Source: Rhizopus arrhizus (lineage: Eukaryota; Mucoromycota; Mucoromycetes; Mucorales; Rhizopodaceae). From it: a stretch of 64,000 bases of DNA. The DNA lies in contig JAKZZE010000029.1 of NCBI GenBank assembly GCA_024220505.1, forward strand, positions 372,001 through 436,000, in the 5' to 3' direction. The stretch's first letter is position 1; each line of letters begins with the position of its first letter. A program made the position numbers and the translations under genes. The notes under the pieces were generated by a model. The model did not search any database, was not told the origin of the DNA, and saw only the letters and a list, made by a program, of their open reading frames with translations. This document shows positions 36,371 through 47,202 of this stretch, piece by piece.

Positions 36371-37720
36371 CTATAGAGAAGCAAACTTTTTGTTATGAAT
36401 TGCTCTGCCTTCTACTATTTGATCTCCATTCTTTCTAAAATCCCACTGTAATCCTTCTGTTCTAAAGCTCTTCCAATCCTACAATAAAAAGTTATTTTTT
36501 TTTCTTCTCCTATTAGAAAAAAAAAACTTACGGAAAGACAAGAACCAAACATTTCATCAAAGTTGCCTACATCTTCAGGACACATACACTTTCCAAATAT
36601 ACCATCATTTACACAGTGAGCAAAGTTATCATGTTTATAACCAATATCCTCAAAGAAATGAACCTGAGTCTTATTGAGGTATAGACCAGCAGCCAAACTA
36701 TGTACAATCGCATCACCCCATCTTTCATAAAAAAAGTTGCCTGTGCTATCGAGATAGTCAAAATAATCTTGATATCTTGAGTCCCTCCAGAGGTTTAAAC
36801 TTGCGATTTCAAAGTTGGACCAATAATGACACAAATTATAGCCACCTTCTGGGCTACCAAAGAAACGAAGCAAGGTCGTGTTCAGTTGTTTTTCATGTGC
36901 AAACTTGAGTGTGTGTTCCCAAAGGGTAGGGATCGTCTCTGGTATTTCCTTGAGTGTGATTGTAAATCCATATTCTTTACCATTTTCCTTCATAAAACTG
37001 AATGGATCATAATCAAGATCACAATAGAAATGAACTCCGGGTTCAACACGCCTAGATGAGCTCTGTTTTTTAAAACAAGTCTAAATTATTTTTTTTCCTT
37101 GTATTACCAATAATAATCATATTTCTCTAATAAAGGATGTCTATAAAAGAACCCTGAATTGAATCTGCACATGTGTCGATAAGACAGTGAACCGCCATAC
37201 ATAACATTACGAGAGGCATAATCATCCAGTTGATGGTGCATCAAGGTTTCATTGACATGACCAGGTACAGACCACATCTCTTGAGGTACAAGACCAAATT
37301 CGATTTCTGCTTTTGTTAAGGCTGAAATGCTCTGTTTGAATTCATCAGAGAATGGTTCGTCATTTAAGAATACATAAGGATAATTAAACTTTCTATTAAA
37401 CCGACTATGATACATGTTAGTCAGTTATTTTATAAACAAGTTACTCACTCTTCAAATTCTCTAAGTGTCCTTCTCATCGGATTCAGTTCATTGTTTCTAA
37501 CCAAGATAACAATCACTGCTTTTTCTCTTTTTACAACTTCTTGCTCTACTGTGGTATAGTTTATAGTACAACTTTCTGATAAAGTATCCTCTATTATTAT
37601 TTCATCTTTTTCAAGTACTGGGTAAGAGGTTGTTGTCGTTTTAGATACAAAATAAAGTGAACCAGCATAGATTAAACATATCGATAAAAGGGTAACAACA
37701 TAAGAATATCCTCGTTTCAT
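36371..37720 (-). CDS. Glycosyltransferase family 15 alpha-1,2-mannosyltransferase (KRE2/MNT1 type)
   Basis: Exons 37720-37449, 37404-37108, 37051-36532 and 36478-36371 give 398 residues. The protein is a type II membrane protein with a short cytosolic KRGYS and a signal anchor near residues 5-25. GT15 blocks are clear: NRKFNYPYVFLNDEPFSDEF, YRHMCRFNSGFFYRHPLL, DYYWRVEPGVHFYCDLDYDP, GGYNLCHYWSNFEIASLNLW, and GNFFYERWGDAIVHSLAAGL. In yeast these enzymes add alpha-1,2-mannose to O- and N-glycans in the Golgi using GDP-mannose and manganese. The length matches the family (about 400). The acceptor for exon 3 is CTAG|GCGTG rather than the nearby CAG; only this keeps WRVEP in frame. It lies 148 bp downstream of the upstream gene in transcription order (Myb) on the same strand. 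Confidence 0.92.
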
Positions 37721-37868
37721 TTATATAAAAATTAGACAAAAAGAAAAAAAAAGAAAGAAAAAGCTTGGGTTTTTTTTTTTTTTTTTTTTTTTTGCTTTTA
37801 AAATAAAAACTCAGTGTAAATCAGATATAAAAAAAGATCGCCACAGGCTGATAAGTGATGAGCTATTT

Positions 37869-38769
37869 TTAAATTTTTTTTATTAGCATCTTTCTCAGCT
37901 TGTTGCGTAAATCTCTTTTACTGCGACGACTGTTCATCATCCGCTTCACTTTTTCTAAATCTTGCGTCTCTGAATACAATCTAAAAAACTCTGCTTCTTC
38001 CTCTTCTCTCCACGGGCTTTTATCCAGGTTCGGATCCAAATGATGCACATAGCGATTCTTTAATTGTGCCGTCGTTCTTGAGCTGTTCATGGCCTGTCTG
38101 ATTTTTGCAAACGCATCTTGTCCATAGAGATCAACATACCGTACAATCTCCTCGTCCTCTCTTGTCGTAAATTTACCCTTCTCTCTTGTATTTGTCTCAT
38201 AGGCCCACTTTGACCTACACTGTTCCACCGTCCTTCCCTCTATTTCTCCTGCCACCTTTTCCCAATCCTTTCCATACCGTCTCACGGCTCCCACCAGACG
38301 ATCCAGCTCGTCACTTGTCCACCTCCCATGACGTGTGTGGATCGAATACGAATTATAATAATACCGTTTGAGAATGTTCAACGGCTTGGGTATCTTTTTT
38401 GTCAGCGCTTCCCAATCTACCTCGGTCGTCATCTGGCTCATCTCTTTCTGAAATCGTTTTTTTTTCCTCTGCGGTCAGTGTCTGCTGATGTCCCTTGCAC
38501 AGCAGATAGTGTGCTCGAATGCAAACCGCAGAACGTCCAGGAAACTCACCCGCCAGTGACTTCCAACGCGGTCCATAACGTTCGACAAGGGCCACCAGTC
38601 GATCGCTCTCTTGTTGCTTCCAACGACTCTTTCTCGCCGGGGTATCCAGCAACTCATGTTCTTTTAAATACGCAGACATGATGCGTGAAACACTCGCTTT
38701 TTGTTGAAGGCAGATGCTGAACTTGGGCCTTGAAAAGGTTTTTGATAGCAGCAACAGTAACATTGGCAT
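37869..38769 (-). pseudogene. Myb/SANT-repeat DNA-binding protein, frame broken in an A9 run
   Basis: Two overlapping frames form one Myb-repeat protein of about 300 residues. The first (38769 onward) carries a repeat with KSRWKQQESDRLVALVERYG and WKSLAGEFPGRS. The second (to 37869) carries repeats with HGRWTSDELDRLVGAVRRYG, KGKFTTREDEEIVRYVDLYG and DKSPWREEEEAEFFRLY. The break is at a run of nine T on the plus strand (38457-38465; A9 in the coding strand); one base fewer would join the frames. No phase-matched intron explains it. The gene is therefore either a recent pseudogene or intact with a homopolymer sequencing error. Repeat spacing resembles fungal multi-repeat Myb proteins (Cdc5/Bas1/SNAPc-like in general style), without a clear orthologue. 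The possible start at 38769 is followed by MPMLLLLLSKTFSRPKFS, which may be a mitochondrial-like leader or a non-native start. Confidence 0.65.
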
Positions 38770-39622
38770 GTGTTTTGATTATTATTATTTTTTTTCTCTA
38801 AAGGCATTTAAAAAAAAAAAAAGCAAGTGTACGTCACGATCGATTTTTTTTTTTTTGTTTCTGTAAAAATTAGAGCGGGCTGACGTTTAGACTACTTTAT
38901 GGCCGTCACTCGGTATTGACCAAGACGATGAGTAAAAAATGGTGTAAGCAGCTCATCTTTTATTGTTTTAAAGTATCTAAAGCTCTCGTTTTATATATTA
39001 AAAATAAACAGTAAAAGTATCACTGATTCAAACCCAAGGAGTATGGGAAGAAACAGTGAATCGATAGATGATGCTTCCTTTTACATATCAACAAAGTAAA
39101 TCGTTCATATAAAATAAAAAAAAACTTGCCTATGTTTCACGACAGCTAAACTAACCCAGATTCATCTTCAAAGCTCTCTGGAAGGTGATGTGAAGGGACT
39201 GAAAAGCGGATGGATTCGAAAAGAGAGGGTTATTGTGTCAGATGTAGATTCTCGTCAGCAAAGATGTTGCTGAAAAAAAAAAAAAAAAAGACAGACAGGC
39301 TTGTGATTTTACCATCCATGACAGTTGTAGAATTCATTCTCTCAACGGAACCCGGTGATCTGCTTCTTGCCTCTCCAACCTCACACAGCGTCTTGACAGA
39401 GTGAAAACGTGCTGGATGACTTGGAATCACATGCTCAGGATGGCACTTGCTTTAAAAGGAAATCCAAAGAGGTGTGTGAAAATGTTCCCAGATCGCGATA
39501 AGTGATGTACAAATTTCCAGAAGGAGTAGGCTTTGCATCACCACGGCAACTAAACAAAAAGGGGTAAAAAGCGTTTATTATTATTATTATCTACAAATAA
39601 AAAGCATGTCTATTCTATCTAA
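38770..39622. other. Intergenic spacer
   Basis: Mostly AT-rich with A and T runs (38810-38855, 39270-39288). It contains the Myb promoter and the 3' end of the methyltransferase. The short frames at 39210-39430 have no recognisable content. No gene is seen. Confidence 0.4.
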
Positions 39623-40727
39623 TTAAACAGTAGAAACCACTACTTTTCTACCAATCGTCCAACGAAAGTTGATAAAAGTTTGGTATTCAACACATTCATC
39701 AAATGCTTTATCTAATAATGCTTCATAACGTCTTTCGTCAAAATCACCTTCTAAACCCACAGAGGAATAGATACTGGGTCCCAAATGTCGAAAGATGACG
39801 AGTAGGTTCTATTGAAAGTGTAAGAAAGAGAAAGAGCGAGTCGGTCTTTGTGATTACCTCATACATCAATTTCCCTATATAACCACCCCAACAACATGGA
39901 AGGGATCCATAATCTGATTTGACATCTCTGAAACCGGCTTCTACCATCAGATTCACCAGATGTCTTCCTTGCATGTATTTTCCTAATCTTGATTTAAACA
40001 ATTGATGGACTTTGTTTTCATTAGTCACACTCTATGCAACACCAATACAAATTTACCTGCGTCTATGAAGGTCATGAAAAGAGGACCAGCTCTTTTTGGC
40101 TTGATGTCCGGCTCAACAAATTCAATCCAGCCATTGGGTTTAGTGATACGCAAGATCTCTTGAAACATCCAAGGTATCTTGTCTTGAGGATAAACATTAT
40201 ACATCACTCTCTGGTGTACAAAATCAAACGTGTTGGCCTCATAATCAAATCCATCAAATAGATCGGCTCTTTTTAAAATCAAGTTTTTTGGTAAATGCAA
40301 TCGTTCGATTTCATCAAAGCTTAATTCTGCGATATCAAATCCATGAAATTCACAGTGAGGAAAATCCATGGCCATATCTAATGAAATAGATATTAAAAAA
40401 AAAAGAAAAAAAGGGGGGGGGTAGATTACCTGTTAACCAAGATGCTTGTGAACCACAACCCACGTCCAATGTTTTACTGCCGGGTTGGTTCAGGATGGCA
40501 TCGACAGGAGCAAAAAAATTTCCTTGAAAGAGATGTTTAAATAAATAATGTTGTCCAGTCTGACGATTGGCTTCTGCTTCATTGGATGGATAAAGATATT
40601 CGATTGGTAACTTGGGTTGATTTGAAGAAAAGGTGGAAGCATTACTACTACTGTCGATTTGTTGTGATGAAAAGCTCTTGTTTGCTTTTTCTTGTAATTT
40701 TATTTTGGATGAAAATTGATTTCCCAT
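39623..40727 (-). CDS. SAM-dependent methyltransferase with N-myristoylation-like N-terminus
   Basis: Exons 40727-40430, 40377-40057, 40009-39858 and 39808-39623 give 318 residues. The SAM-binding motif is TLDVGCGSQASWLTG near residue 90; later family motifs are FHGFDIAELSFDE, LKRADLFDGFDYEANTFDFV and ILRITKPNGWIEFVEPD. This is the class I (Methyltransf_25/LaeA-like) fold widespread in fungi; substrate unknown. The N-terminus MGNQFSSK fits the N-myristoylation consensus (MGxxxS), suggesting membrane attachment. Intron 2 is 47 nt (GTAAAT ... CTAATGAAAACAAAG) and restores a frame that otherwise looks shifted; its CTAAT branch site supports it. Spacing to neighbours gives no pathway hint. Confidence 0.82.
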
Positions 40728-41868
40728 AGAAATAAAAAAAGAAAAGGGGAAAAAAAAGAAAGGAAGAAAGATGTCCCATAATTTTTATATTTTCATTCTC
40801 ATTTGTTACACATTAATTTTTATCAACAATGAACAGTACCACAAGTATGCAAAGTAAAAGTAAAATTCCTCATTTTTAAATACATCTTTTTTTTGTAGTA
40901 GTACTTTTAATAACATTGAAAGGTACAAAAATAAAATTGAAATACTTTCTTTCCTCATTCCATCATCTCTCTTTCTCACCTTATTCTAAACAAAGAGCAT
41001 TTCATCTGAATCACAGGGGAAATCAACTTATTTCAATGTTTGTTTAGACTATAAAATGAAACCCTGGGCAATCTTTATCACTCGCAGTCAAAAATTAAAA
41101 ATAGCATCAAAAAGGGAAAAAGAAGGGCAAGGTTTGTATTTGTTCAATAAAGGGGATTTTATAAGCCAAGAGAACATCCCATTTGATTTCAGTGAAACAT
41201 CCACTGGTGTGAGCCGATCGAGCCGATGGAAAAAAAAAAAATCTGTCATAATCTCTCGTCGGACCTAGACGCTCCACGGAATTATTTCTTTTTCTGGAAA
41301 TGTATGTTTATGAATCATCTCACGCTTCACTATCTGCTTCTTTTTTTTTTTTACGTTTGATTCCAAACCTGTTTCTTATCTCGTCTAGGCTGACAGTTGG
41401 AATCTATAAAAAAGAGAGATGAATTGGTATGAAACACTTTGTAATGCTCAGCTTTTCTAGATAGATAACAGCAGCAGAGTGAACCCCCCAAGATGGCTTT
41501 AGCTCCTTCTGGATTGTACGAGCCCAGGTCTGATTTCCATATTAGAAATACACTGAAACGAATCCATGTCTCTGCTCTCATTTACTCTTCCACCGTCTCT
41601 CACTGTGGGATACAGTGTACGATGGTCGCTGATGGGTAGGATCAAAACAAGACGAGGATAAAGATTCAACCTTTGATATTCAGATGAAATCAGCAGAAAC
41701 CGTATTGAGAACAAGAGGTGAATGATAACATGAAGCCTACAAGCAGTAAAGAGTATGTATTCTATCATTTGAATGGCATCTCTTCTGAATCTTTCCTTCA
41801 CTCTCTTTTTATATACATTCCATTCGCCTTGCATTTGAAGAGGACCCTGTGACGAAAAAAGATAGTCT
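40728..41868. other. Intergenic region, possibly with an unassigned coding exon
   Basis: No gene is firmly supported. At 41331-41400 on the minus strand, after a TTTTTTATAG acceptor-like site, a frame reads IPTVSLDEIRNRFGIKRKKK and soon stops. It looks like a coding C-terminus, but I could not connect it to an upstream exon. The long minus frame at 41351-41834 has no recognisable domain. Confidence 0.3.
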
Positions 41869-42280
41869 CTATTTCCTCTCCTTAAACATCACAACCGAAC
41901 CTGGTAAAGTCAGCAGAGTCCAATCCCACCTTTCCTTTGGGTCCTCACAAGCCGGTTTTATCCAAGACGCCTGAAGAGCATCACCAGGAGCCAAAGATGA
42001 CTTGACGGGCTTTGTATGAAAGGGGGGCCAGGTTGTTAAGATCGAAACAGGTTGGCTGTCGATCAAAAGAGTGACAGCAGCGGAGGTGTCTGGTTGTTTT
42101 GTACGGCTGTGCTTCCTTGGACGATCCCATTCAAAAAAAAAGACAGCATGTGTGGAACACGTCCCTTGAGAGATCGTGTACAATTTCAACCTGAAACATG
42201 CCCAAAAGGCAATCCGTCCTTTACTGTCCTCTCCACAGGAAAGCCTCTGGGTTGTTCCCCCCTCTGTGGTGATCCATCAT
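41869..42280 (-). CDS. Uncharacterised small protein (about 125 residues), tentative
   Basis: I do not recognise the family. Exons 42280-42225 and 42190-41869 join in phase across a very short 34-nt GT-AG intron. The product begins MMDHHRGGNNPEAFLWRGQ and continues LKLYTISQGTCSTHAVFFFE, then contains ILTTWPPFH, APGDALQASWIKPACED and RWDWTLLTLPGSVVMFKER. Alternating hydrophobic residues and several tryptophans suggest a small beta-sandwich domain. The composition is less AT-rich than the surroundings, and frames on the opposite strand are also open, so the model could be wrong. The frame extends upstream of the chosen start (PVGYVSNPLYPN) and may have earlier exons. Confidence 0.4.
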
Positions 42281-42894
42281 GTTTGGATAAAGTGGGTTGG
42301 ATACATATCCTACTGGATGAGGTTGAAAGCCATCTTGCTTTCACCTGGAGGGGTGCACCTTCCTGTCCATCACTTGGCTTTACAAAATTGTAACGCAATC
42401 GTACACAGTGAAGGCAAGTCATGCCTATTTAAACCATCCTAACCTCTTTTGATACGATCTCAATAAGAGCCACAAGAAAAAAGAAGGCTTCCCTCTTTTT
42501 TCGAATCGAGGTCAATTGTGTTTGATGGACACTGTCTGATGTCATTCTACTTTTTTTAGCACAATAGAGCGTTCCAATCGGCTTCAAGGTTCATCCTCTG
42601 CAAAGAGTTGAATGAAATCACTGAAAAGGAATTCCTTTGTTCTCCGAAAAAAAAAGAATCATGTTGATATCATTCAGTATGTTGAGTGAAGGATTCAATG
42701 AGTGTAGAAAGGAAGTGTGATGATTGATGTCAACTTTATTTAATTTTCTATAAACAAAAATGACGTTGGGGTGTGTATGTGTGTGTGCGGGGAAAGAGAG
42801 AGAGAGAAAAAAATCTGCATGAAAAAGAAGATGACTCTATTTAGAAATCAGTTTGATCTATCTTTCCAATCCTTGTCTAGTGAGATGGGGGTGG
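42281..42894. other. Intergenic spacer
   Basis: A GT-rich run (tgtgtatgtgtgtgtgcggg) near 42769-42788 is followed by a GA run (42792-42805). The spacer separates the unknown small gene and CK2 beta. No gene is seen, apart from the possible upstream extension of the unknown frame. Confidence 0.4.
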
Positions 42895-43682
42895 CTAATC
42901 ATTGTGTTCTGATCTTATTCTTAACCACTGCATTTGTGGACCTGCCTTTGATCTTTCACTGACTCTGAACCCAAAGATACGTGGTTGATAAATACGTGGT
43001 TTGATGTTGGGTAATAAATCAGGATATTGTTCGAATAATAAATGAGGAAAGGTAGTTCCAAAATGGGCACCTGTTTATGTTAAATCAATATGACATACAG
43101 AAACATCTCTCAATTACCATCAATCGCTTGTAAAATGGAAGTCGGAGGAGAGTAGAGATCGAGACAGGAAGGACAGTAGAGTCGAATGCTTTCTTTTCCG
43201 ACTTCATCATATCGACCACAAGGAATCACGGGGCATTGGTAACAATACACCCTTGGACACACACCAAAATGTTCATTCGAGTATCTCTGTGCCATCACTC
43301 TCAGTCCATTACGGGTCAGCAGATAACGTTGATGGATGAGACCATAGAGTAAGATCGCATAACGTTCGATCATGTTGGAATCCACACTCTTCTTTTCCTC
43401 AGACGACTCTTCTGGTTCAATATCCAAAATGACATCCATCGCTTCTTGATAATAAGGCACAAGTGCAGACAGTCCGGTCAGGTTGAAGTCGTCCTCAATA
43501 AATTCCTCTGGTACTTGCACATAAAATTCGTTTCCGGATAACGAACAAAACCAACTTATCCAACTTTGAAGAGATCCATCAGAATCTTCTGCATCTATCC
43601 ATCTCTCTGTCAATAAAAAATAATTTTATAATCTCCACATGCCTTCATAAAAGAATTCTTCTTCATTCTCTGTTCTGTCCAT
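42895..43682 (-). CDS. Casein kinase II beta (regulatory) subunit
   Basis: The main exons 43606-43118 and 43070-42895 encode the whole CK2-beta core: SWISWFCSLSGNEFYVQVPE, FIEDDFNLTGL, LYGLIHQRYLLTRNGL, the zinc-binding CPRVYC and CPSC pairs with LYCPSCLDLYSP, and GAHFGTTFPHLLFEQYPDLLP. This subunit dimerises through the zinc finger and tethers catalytic CK2 alpha subunits. A short first exon from ATG 43682 encodes an acidic MDRTENEEEFFYE. It joins in phase either by a GC donor (GCATGT) with a 36-nt intron or by GTGGAG with a later acceptor; both are unusually short, so the start is uncertain. Predicted length is about 234 residues, usual for fungi. It is head to head with the FYR-domain gene, 145 bp apart. 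Confidence 0.88.
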
Positions 43683-43827
43683 TCAATAGATTATATAAAA
43701 AGAAGAGGGAAAAAAAAAAAAAAAATTCCCAAAAAAAAAAAAGAAAAACTCTATTGGTCAACACCCTCTCTGTGCTTTTCCCCCCCTTTTTTTTGTTTAT
43801 TTTTATTTTTTATTTCTTACGATAACA

Positions 43828-43947
43828 ATGGAAAGTGTTGATGTCTCTTGTCAAACAGAGTCTTTGTGGACAGCAGAAAAACAAGATAAATACAGACAAA
43901 TGAAAAAGAGGATTATAGAACTTTTGGCTGTAAGATGGGATTGAATA

Positions 43948-43978
<31 letters not shown>

Positions 43979-44815
43979 GCGAAATAGAAACAAAGAGAGG
44001 TAGAAGGTGCTTTGGAGACCAATTGTCGCAAGATACAACAACTGTCAAGACAATTAGGGCAAGTACGAAAAGAAAGAGAGACAAGAGTAGAAAGGGAGTT
44101 ATAATGTGTTAATAGTAAAGATGGTGTTGAAGACACGGACAGAAAAGAAGAATCAGAGAGTGAGTGGAGTGAAGGCAGTGAATAATAGAAAAAAAAAAAA
44201 AGTCGACTGACTGTATTTAGGACCGGTAAAGAAACCAAGATATCGAGTGAATTGGCGTATTCCGAGAACGACAGATGGGACGATTCAACTACCAATACAG
44301 TTGGGAGCATTAAAAATACTCGAGTTGGGTAGAATTGAACATGAAAGATCTCAGTTTCATAATGAACGATACATTTTTCCTATTGGTTATACGGCTGAAA
44401 GGTCACTATGGACTGATATCATAGATACATAATCTTACTCTTTTTTAAATAGAATTTATGCCAGTACAACGGACCCTTTAAATTCAACTGTTTATACTTG
44501 TAAAATAGAAGATGGTGATGATGGTCCACTGGTAAGTGGAACAGAAAATAACCAGTCATCCTGATCTCTCTCTTCTAGTTTACACTGACCGCAGCCGATC
44601 AACAAGAGTTCCTAACCGCAAGGACCGCAACAGGGGTTTGGGTGTCTGTTTTAAGAAAGGTCAATGAGATGAGAGAGAGAAAATCGAGTAATACGATTTC
44701 TGGACCAGAATATTTTGGTTTAACAAATCCTTTTGTAAAGGAAATGATTGAAGAATTACCCAATGCGGAAAAGTGTACAAAATATAAAAAAAAAAAAAAT
44801 TACACTACAAAATAA
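43828..44815 (+). CDS. FYRN/FYRC-domain nuclear protein (TBRG1-like), with an in-frame TAA in the visible model
   Basis: The exons are 43828-43929, 43988-about 44159, 44221-44401, 44453-44531 and 44579-44815. The N-terminus is a coiled coil (KYRQMKKRIIELLAKQREVE, then LSRQLGQVRKERETRVEREL). The FYRN part is PIQLGALKILELGRIEHERS with FHNERYIFPIGYTAERIYAS; the FYRC part follows (VYTCKIEDGDDGPLFTLTAA, then SGPEYFGLTNPFVKEMIEEL and CTKY). Order and motifs match vertebrate TBRG1 and fungal FYR proteins linked to chromatin. After VEREL a TAA at 44100-44102 interrupts the frame before an acidic linker (NSKDGVEDTDRKEE). An intron with donor GTCAAG and acceptor AATAG would skip it, but would delete part of the coiled coil. 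So either the real splice is unseen or the gene carries a nonsense change. Its start is 145 bp from CK2 beta. Confidence 0.72.
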
Positions 44816-44834
44816 ACTTTTTTGTGCAAGTCAA

Positions 44835-44869
44835 TGATGTCAATCTCAATGCACTCCATCTTATATAAA
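44835..44869 (+). promoter_or_regulatory. CRE-like TGATGTCA plus TATA box upstream of the bZIP gene
   Basis: TGATGTCA (44835-44842) is one base from the palindromic CRE TGACGTCA. TATATAAA follows at 44862-44869, about 50 bp before the bZIP start codon. The arrangement would fit regulation by a bZIP factor, possibly the gene's own product; this is inference. Confidence 0.4.
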
Positions 44870-44919
44870 CCTCCCTTTTTTCTATTCTTTTATTTTTTTT
44901 TTTTGTCTTTATTTACAAA

Positions 44920-45300
44920 ATGGAATATTCTAGAAAATGCATGTCGATTGATGCCATTGTGGATAACCACAGTACACTACCACCCTCACCACCCAGTTCT
45001 TGTTCAAGTCGATCTCCTTCACCCGACTACTGTGGAAAACATCCTCATCCTCCGATGTCTGCCGAAGAAAGAAGATATAGAAATAAGCTCGCATCCGCTA
45101 AATATCGCGCTAAAAAGCAAGCAAGTATGAAAAGCATGTCAACCAAAGTATCCCAATTGATGACAACCAACCATCAACTTTCTCGTGAATTAGCCAAGAT
45201 GAAGCAAGAGAATGAGATCTTGCGTGCAATGTATGAAAGAGTCATCACGCAGCAACAATCTCAAATGTATAGTCTGCCTCCAATTCATTTAAATCATTAA
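44920..45300 (+). CDS. bZIP transcription factor
   Basis: This single-exon gene encodes 126 residues. A serine/proline-rich N-terminus (PPSPPSSCSSRSPSPDYCG) precedes a basic region, RRYRNKLASAKYRAKKQ (near residues 50-67). It carries the N-x7-R spacing diagnostic of bZIP DNA contact. A leucine zipper then runs through MSTKVSQLMTTNHQLSRELA and MKQENEILRAMYERV. The small size and Asn-Lys-Leu-Ala-Ser-Ala-Lys-Tyr-Arg core resemble the compact Gcn4/Cpc1/Zip1-type bZIPs of Mucoromycota; target genes are unknown. A TATA box is about 50 bp upstream. It is 104 bp downstream of the FYR-domain gene on the same strand. Confidence 0.9.
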   Translation: MEYSRKCMSIDAIVDNHSTLPPSPPSSCSSRSPSPDYCGKHPHPPMSAEERRYRNKLASAKYRAKKQASMKSMSTKVSQLMTTNHQLSRELAKMKQENEILRAMYERVITQQQSQMYSLPPIHLNH

Positions 45301-47202
45301 CTTCTATACACATACACATCCATACATCATCTCACTGTAAATATTCTCTTCTTTTGCATCCTCTTTCTTTTTTATACCTCTTTTTGTGTACAAATCAAAA
45401 TAAAAAATAAAACCTCAATTCAAACTCTCTCTTTTTGATTTCTTTTTTCTGCTACATGCTGCGGTCCTACACTGCATTGTCTAAACAGTACTTGTTATCT
45501 AGTATCACACATTTGTATCAAAAGATACAGATTTTTATTAAAAATAGAACTCCATCGTTCCCCCCCAATCATCAAACAGGCCATTTCAAATCCTTACGTA
45601 ACAAAAGCTGAGCAAAAAATAGCTTTATCCTTGCTGATAAAGCAAAGTGAGATGATTTGTAACCATCCTCGAGCGTTTGTTACACAATAATATCATTTTT
45701 TCGTATTACATCAAAGCTTATTTTTTGTTTGGTAAGCAATAGATCGTGAGATGAGGCTGATAGAATTCATAAAAAAAAAGGGTGAGCTTATTTGATAGTC
45801 TATTGGAATAGAGTGCTTTATGAACCTCTTTTTAGGATCCTGATGCGTTTACAGGAAAAAGGTGGACAACAAACAGCCTAAAGAAAATGAAGTCTGGAAA
45901 GGGATAGAGTGGACTACATGTTTTTAGTTACTGCCTTTCTTTACACCAATTGTTGTAAAGAAAAGTTTGACATTGACGTAGATGATGATTTCATTTGTTG
46001 CTGAATCGTCATCATTATAAATAAACAAAAACAAAATAAATTATCTTTCAGTTTATACTATTTTTTTCATAGAGTCTGTTGGAAATGACGAATAGATTCC
46101 AATCAGTTCGTGTCACAGAATGTATTGTATATAAGAAACAGTCTGTTGGTTCATTTCTCCTAATCAAGTTTAGTTTATGCGACATGAGAGACGCATTGAT
46201 TGTCAAATGATGTAATGTCCTTTAACCTTAAAAGTCGTGTTACCCTTTTTTTTTATTTTTCAAATCAACCCATCCTTTTGCTTTGAAAAGATAATATCAA
46301 AGGTTCTTTTTTTTTTTATAAAACATGATTTCAATGTCATCCTAATCCATCTTCTCTTTTCATCTCCCTTCTTTCAAAAAAAAGGGGGGGGATGCCAACG
46401 ATGATTGAAAAAGGGAAATTGTATGCTGTACTCCTTTATCCTCATGGATCAATATAGAAACATGGCTAATTCACATGAAAAATGATACCAAAAAGTTTCA
46501 ATTGTCTTTTTATCGATTTCTAAATTAGACTGTATCTTGTGAACAAGACATAAAGTCAACAATGCAAGTTAAACCTTGGTCATTCCTTTTTGTTTGCCTA
46601 CAACCCCCATCGGTTGAAAGGAGAGAAAAAGTATCTGAAGGGGGATCACGGTGACAGATGAACCTATCAAAATAAAGAACCTTATTCTTGTTCTCGAGTG
46701 GTACACTGAACAATTCTTCTGTCGGACAGAATTCCCTAGACATGAGAGCCATCTTTTCTGCAAAGAAGTGACAAGTTTCATGAAATCTTTTCACTTTACA
46801 CTTTCTTCAGCAGAGAGTCATTCGATACACATACAAGAGATCATGAACTGTTTGGCAGAGAATATCATTCGTACTCCATCCCAAGAAGGGGGGGGAGAAC
46901 ATACAAGGTGTCAGCTTGGACAGAAGGAGGGAAAGGATGAACGGTGAGAAGCAGGGTCAAGAACAGAATATGATTCTTTCCACTTGTACTCTCAAATCCA
47001 CATTCACCCAAAGGAAACCATTCTACCTCTTCCTTCAAGCCCATACCCTCTCTTTTTTTATCGAATAAACCCCTTGTGGAAAAGAGTGCCACCCGAGAGA
47101 CTATAAAAAAAGTATTTGGAGAAGAGGCAGATAACATGTCTTTAGGTTGAGACAAGATTTTTTATTAATAAGAAATAAGAAAGGAAGGGGGGGGGAATAG
47201 AA
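45301..47202. other. Intergenic region without a supported gene
   Basis: Nearly 2 kb of AT-rich sequence with pyrimidine runs. Open frames at 46525-46794 and 46865-47155 (minus) and 46651-46947 (plus) overlap each other, lack recognisable domains and do not join in phase convincingly. No tRNA or repeat family was recognised. Confidence 0.35.

Noticed and set aside
40032..40056. 25-nt intron or frameshift in the methyltransferase
   Set aside because: A 47-nt intron using the same GTAAAT donor and the later ACAAAG acceptor, with a CTAAT branch site, keeps the frame throughout.
41351..41834. Minus-strand open frames of 76 and 111 residues
   Set aside because: Basic/hydrophobic low-information sequence without motifs and no convincing exon joins.
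46525..47155. Two consecutive minus-strand open frames that could be a small gene
   Set aside because: No domain, no in-phase splice between them, overlapping plus-strand frame, and only 48 bp from the golgin stop.
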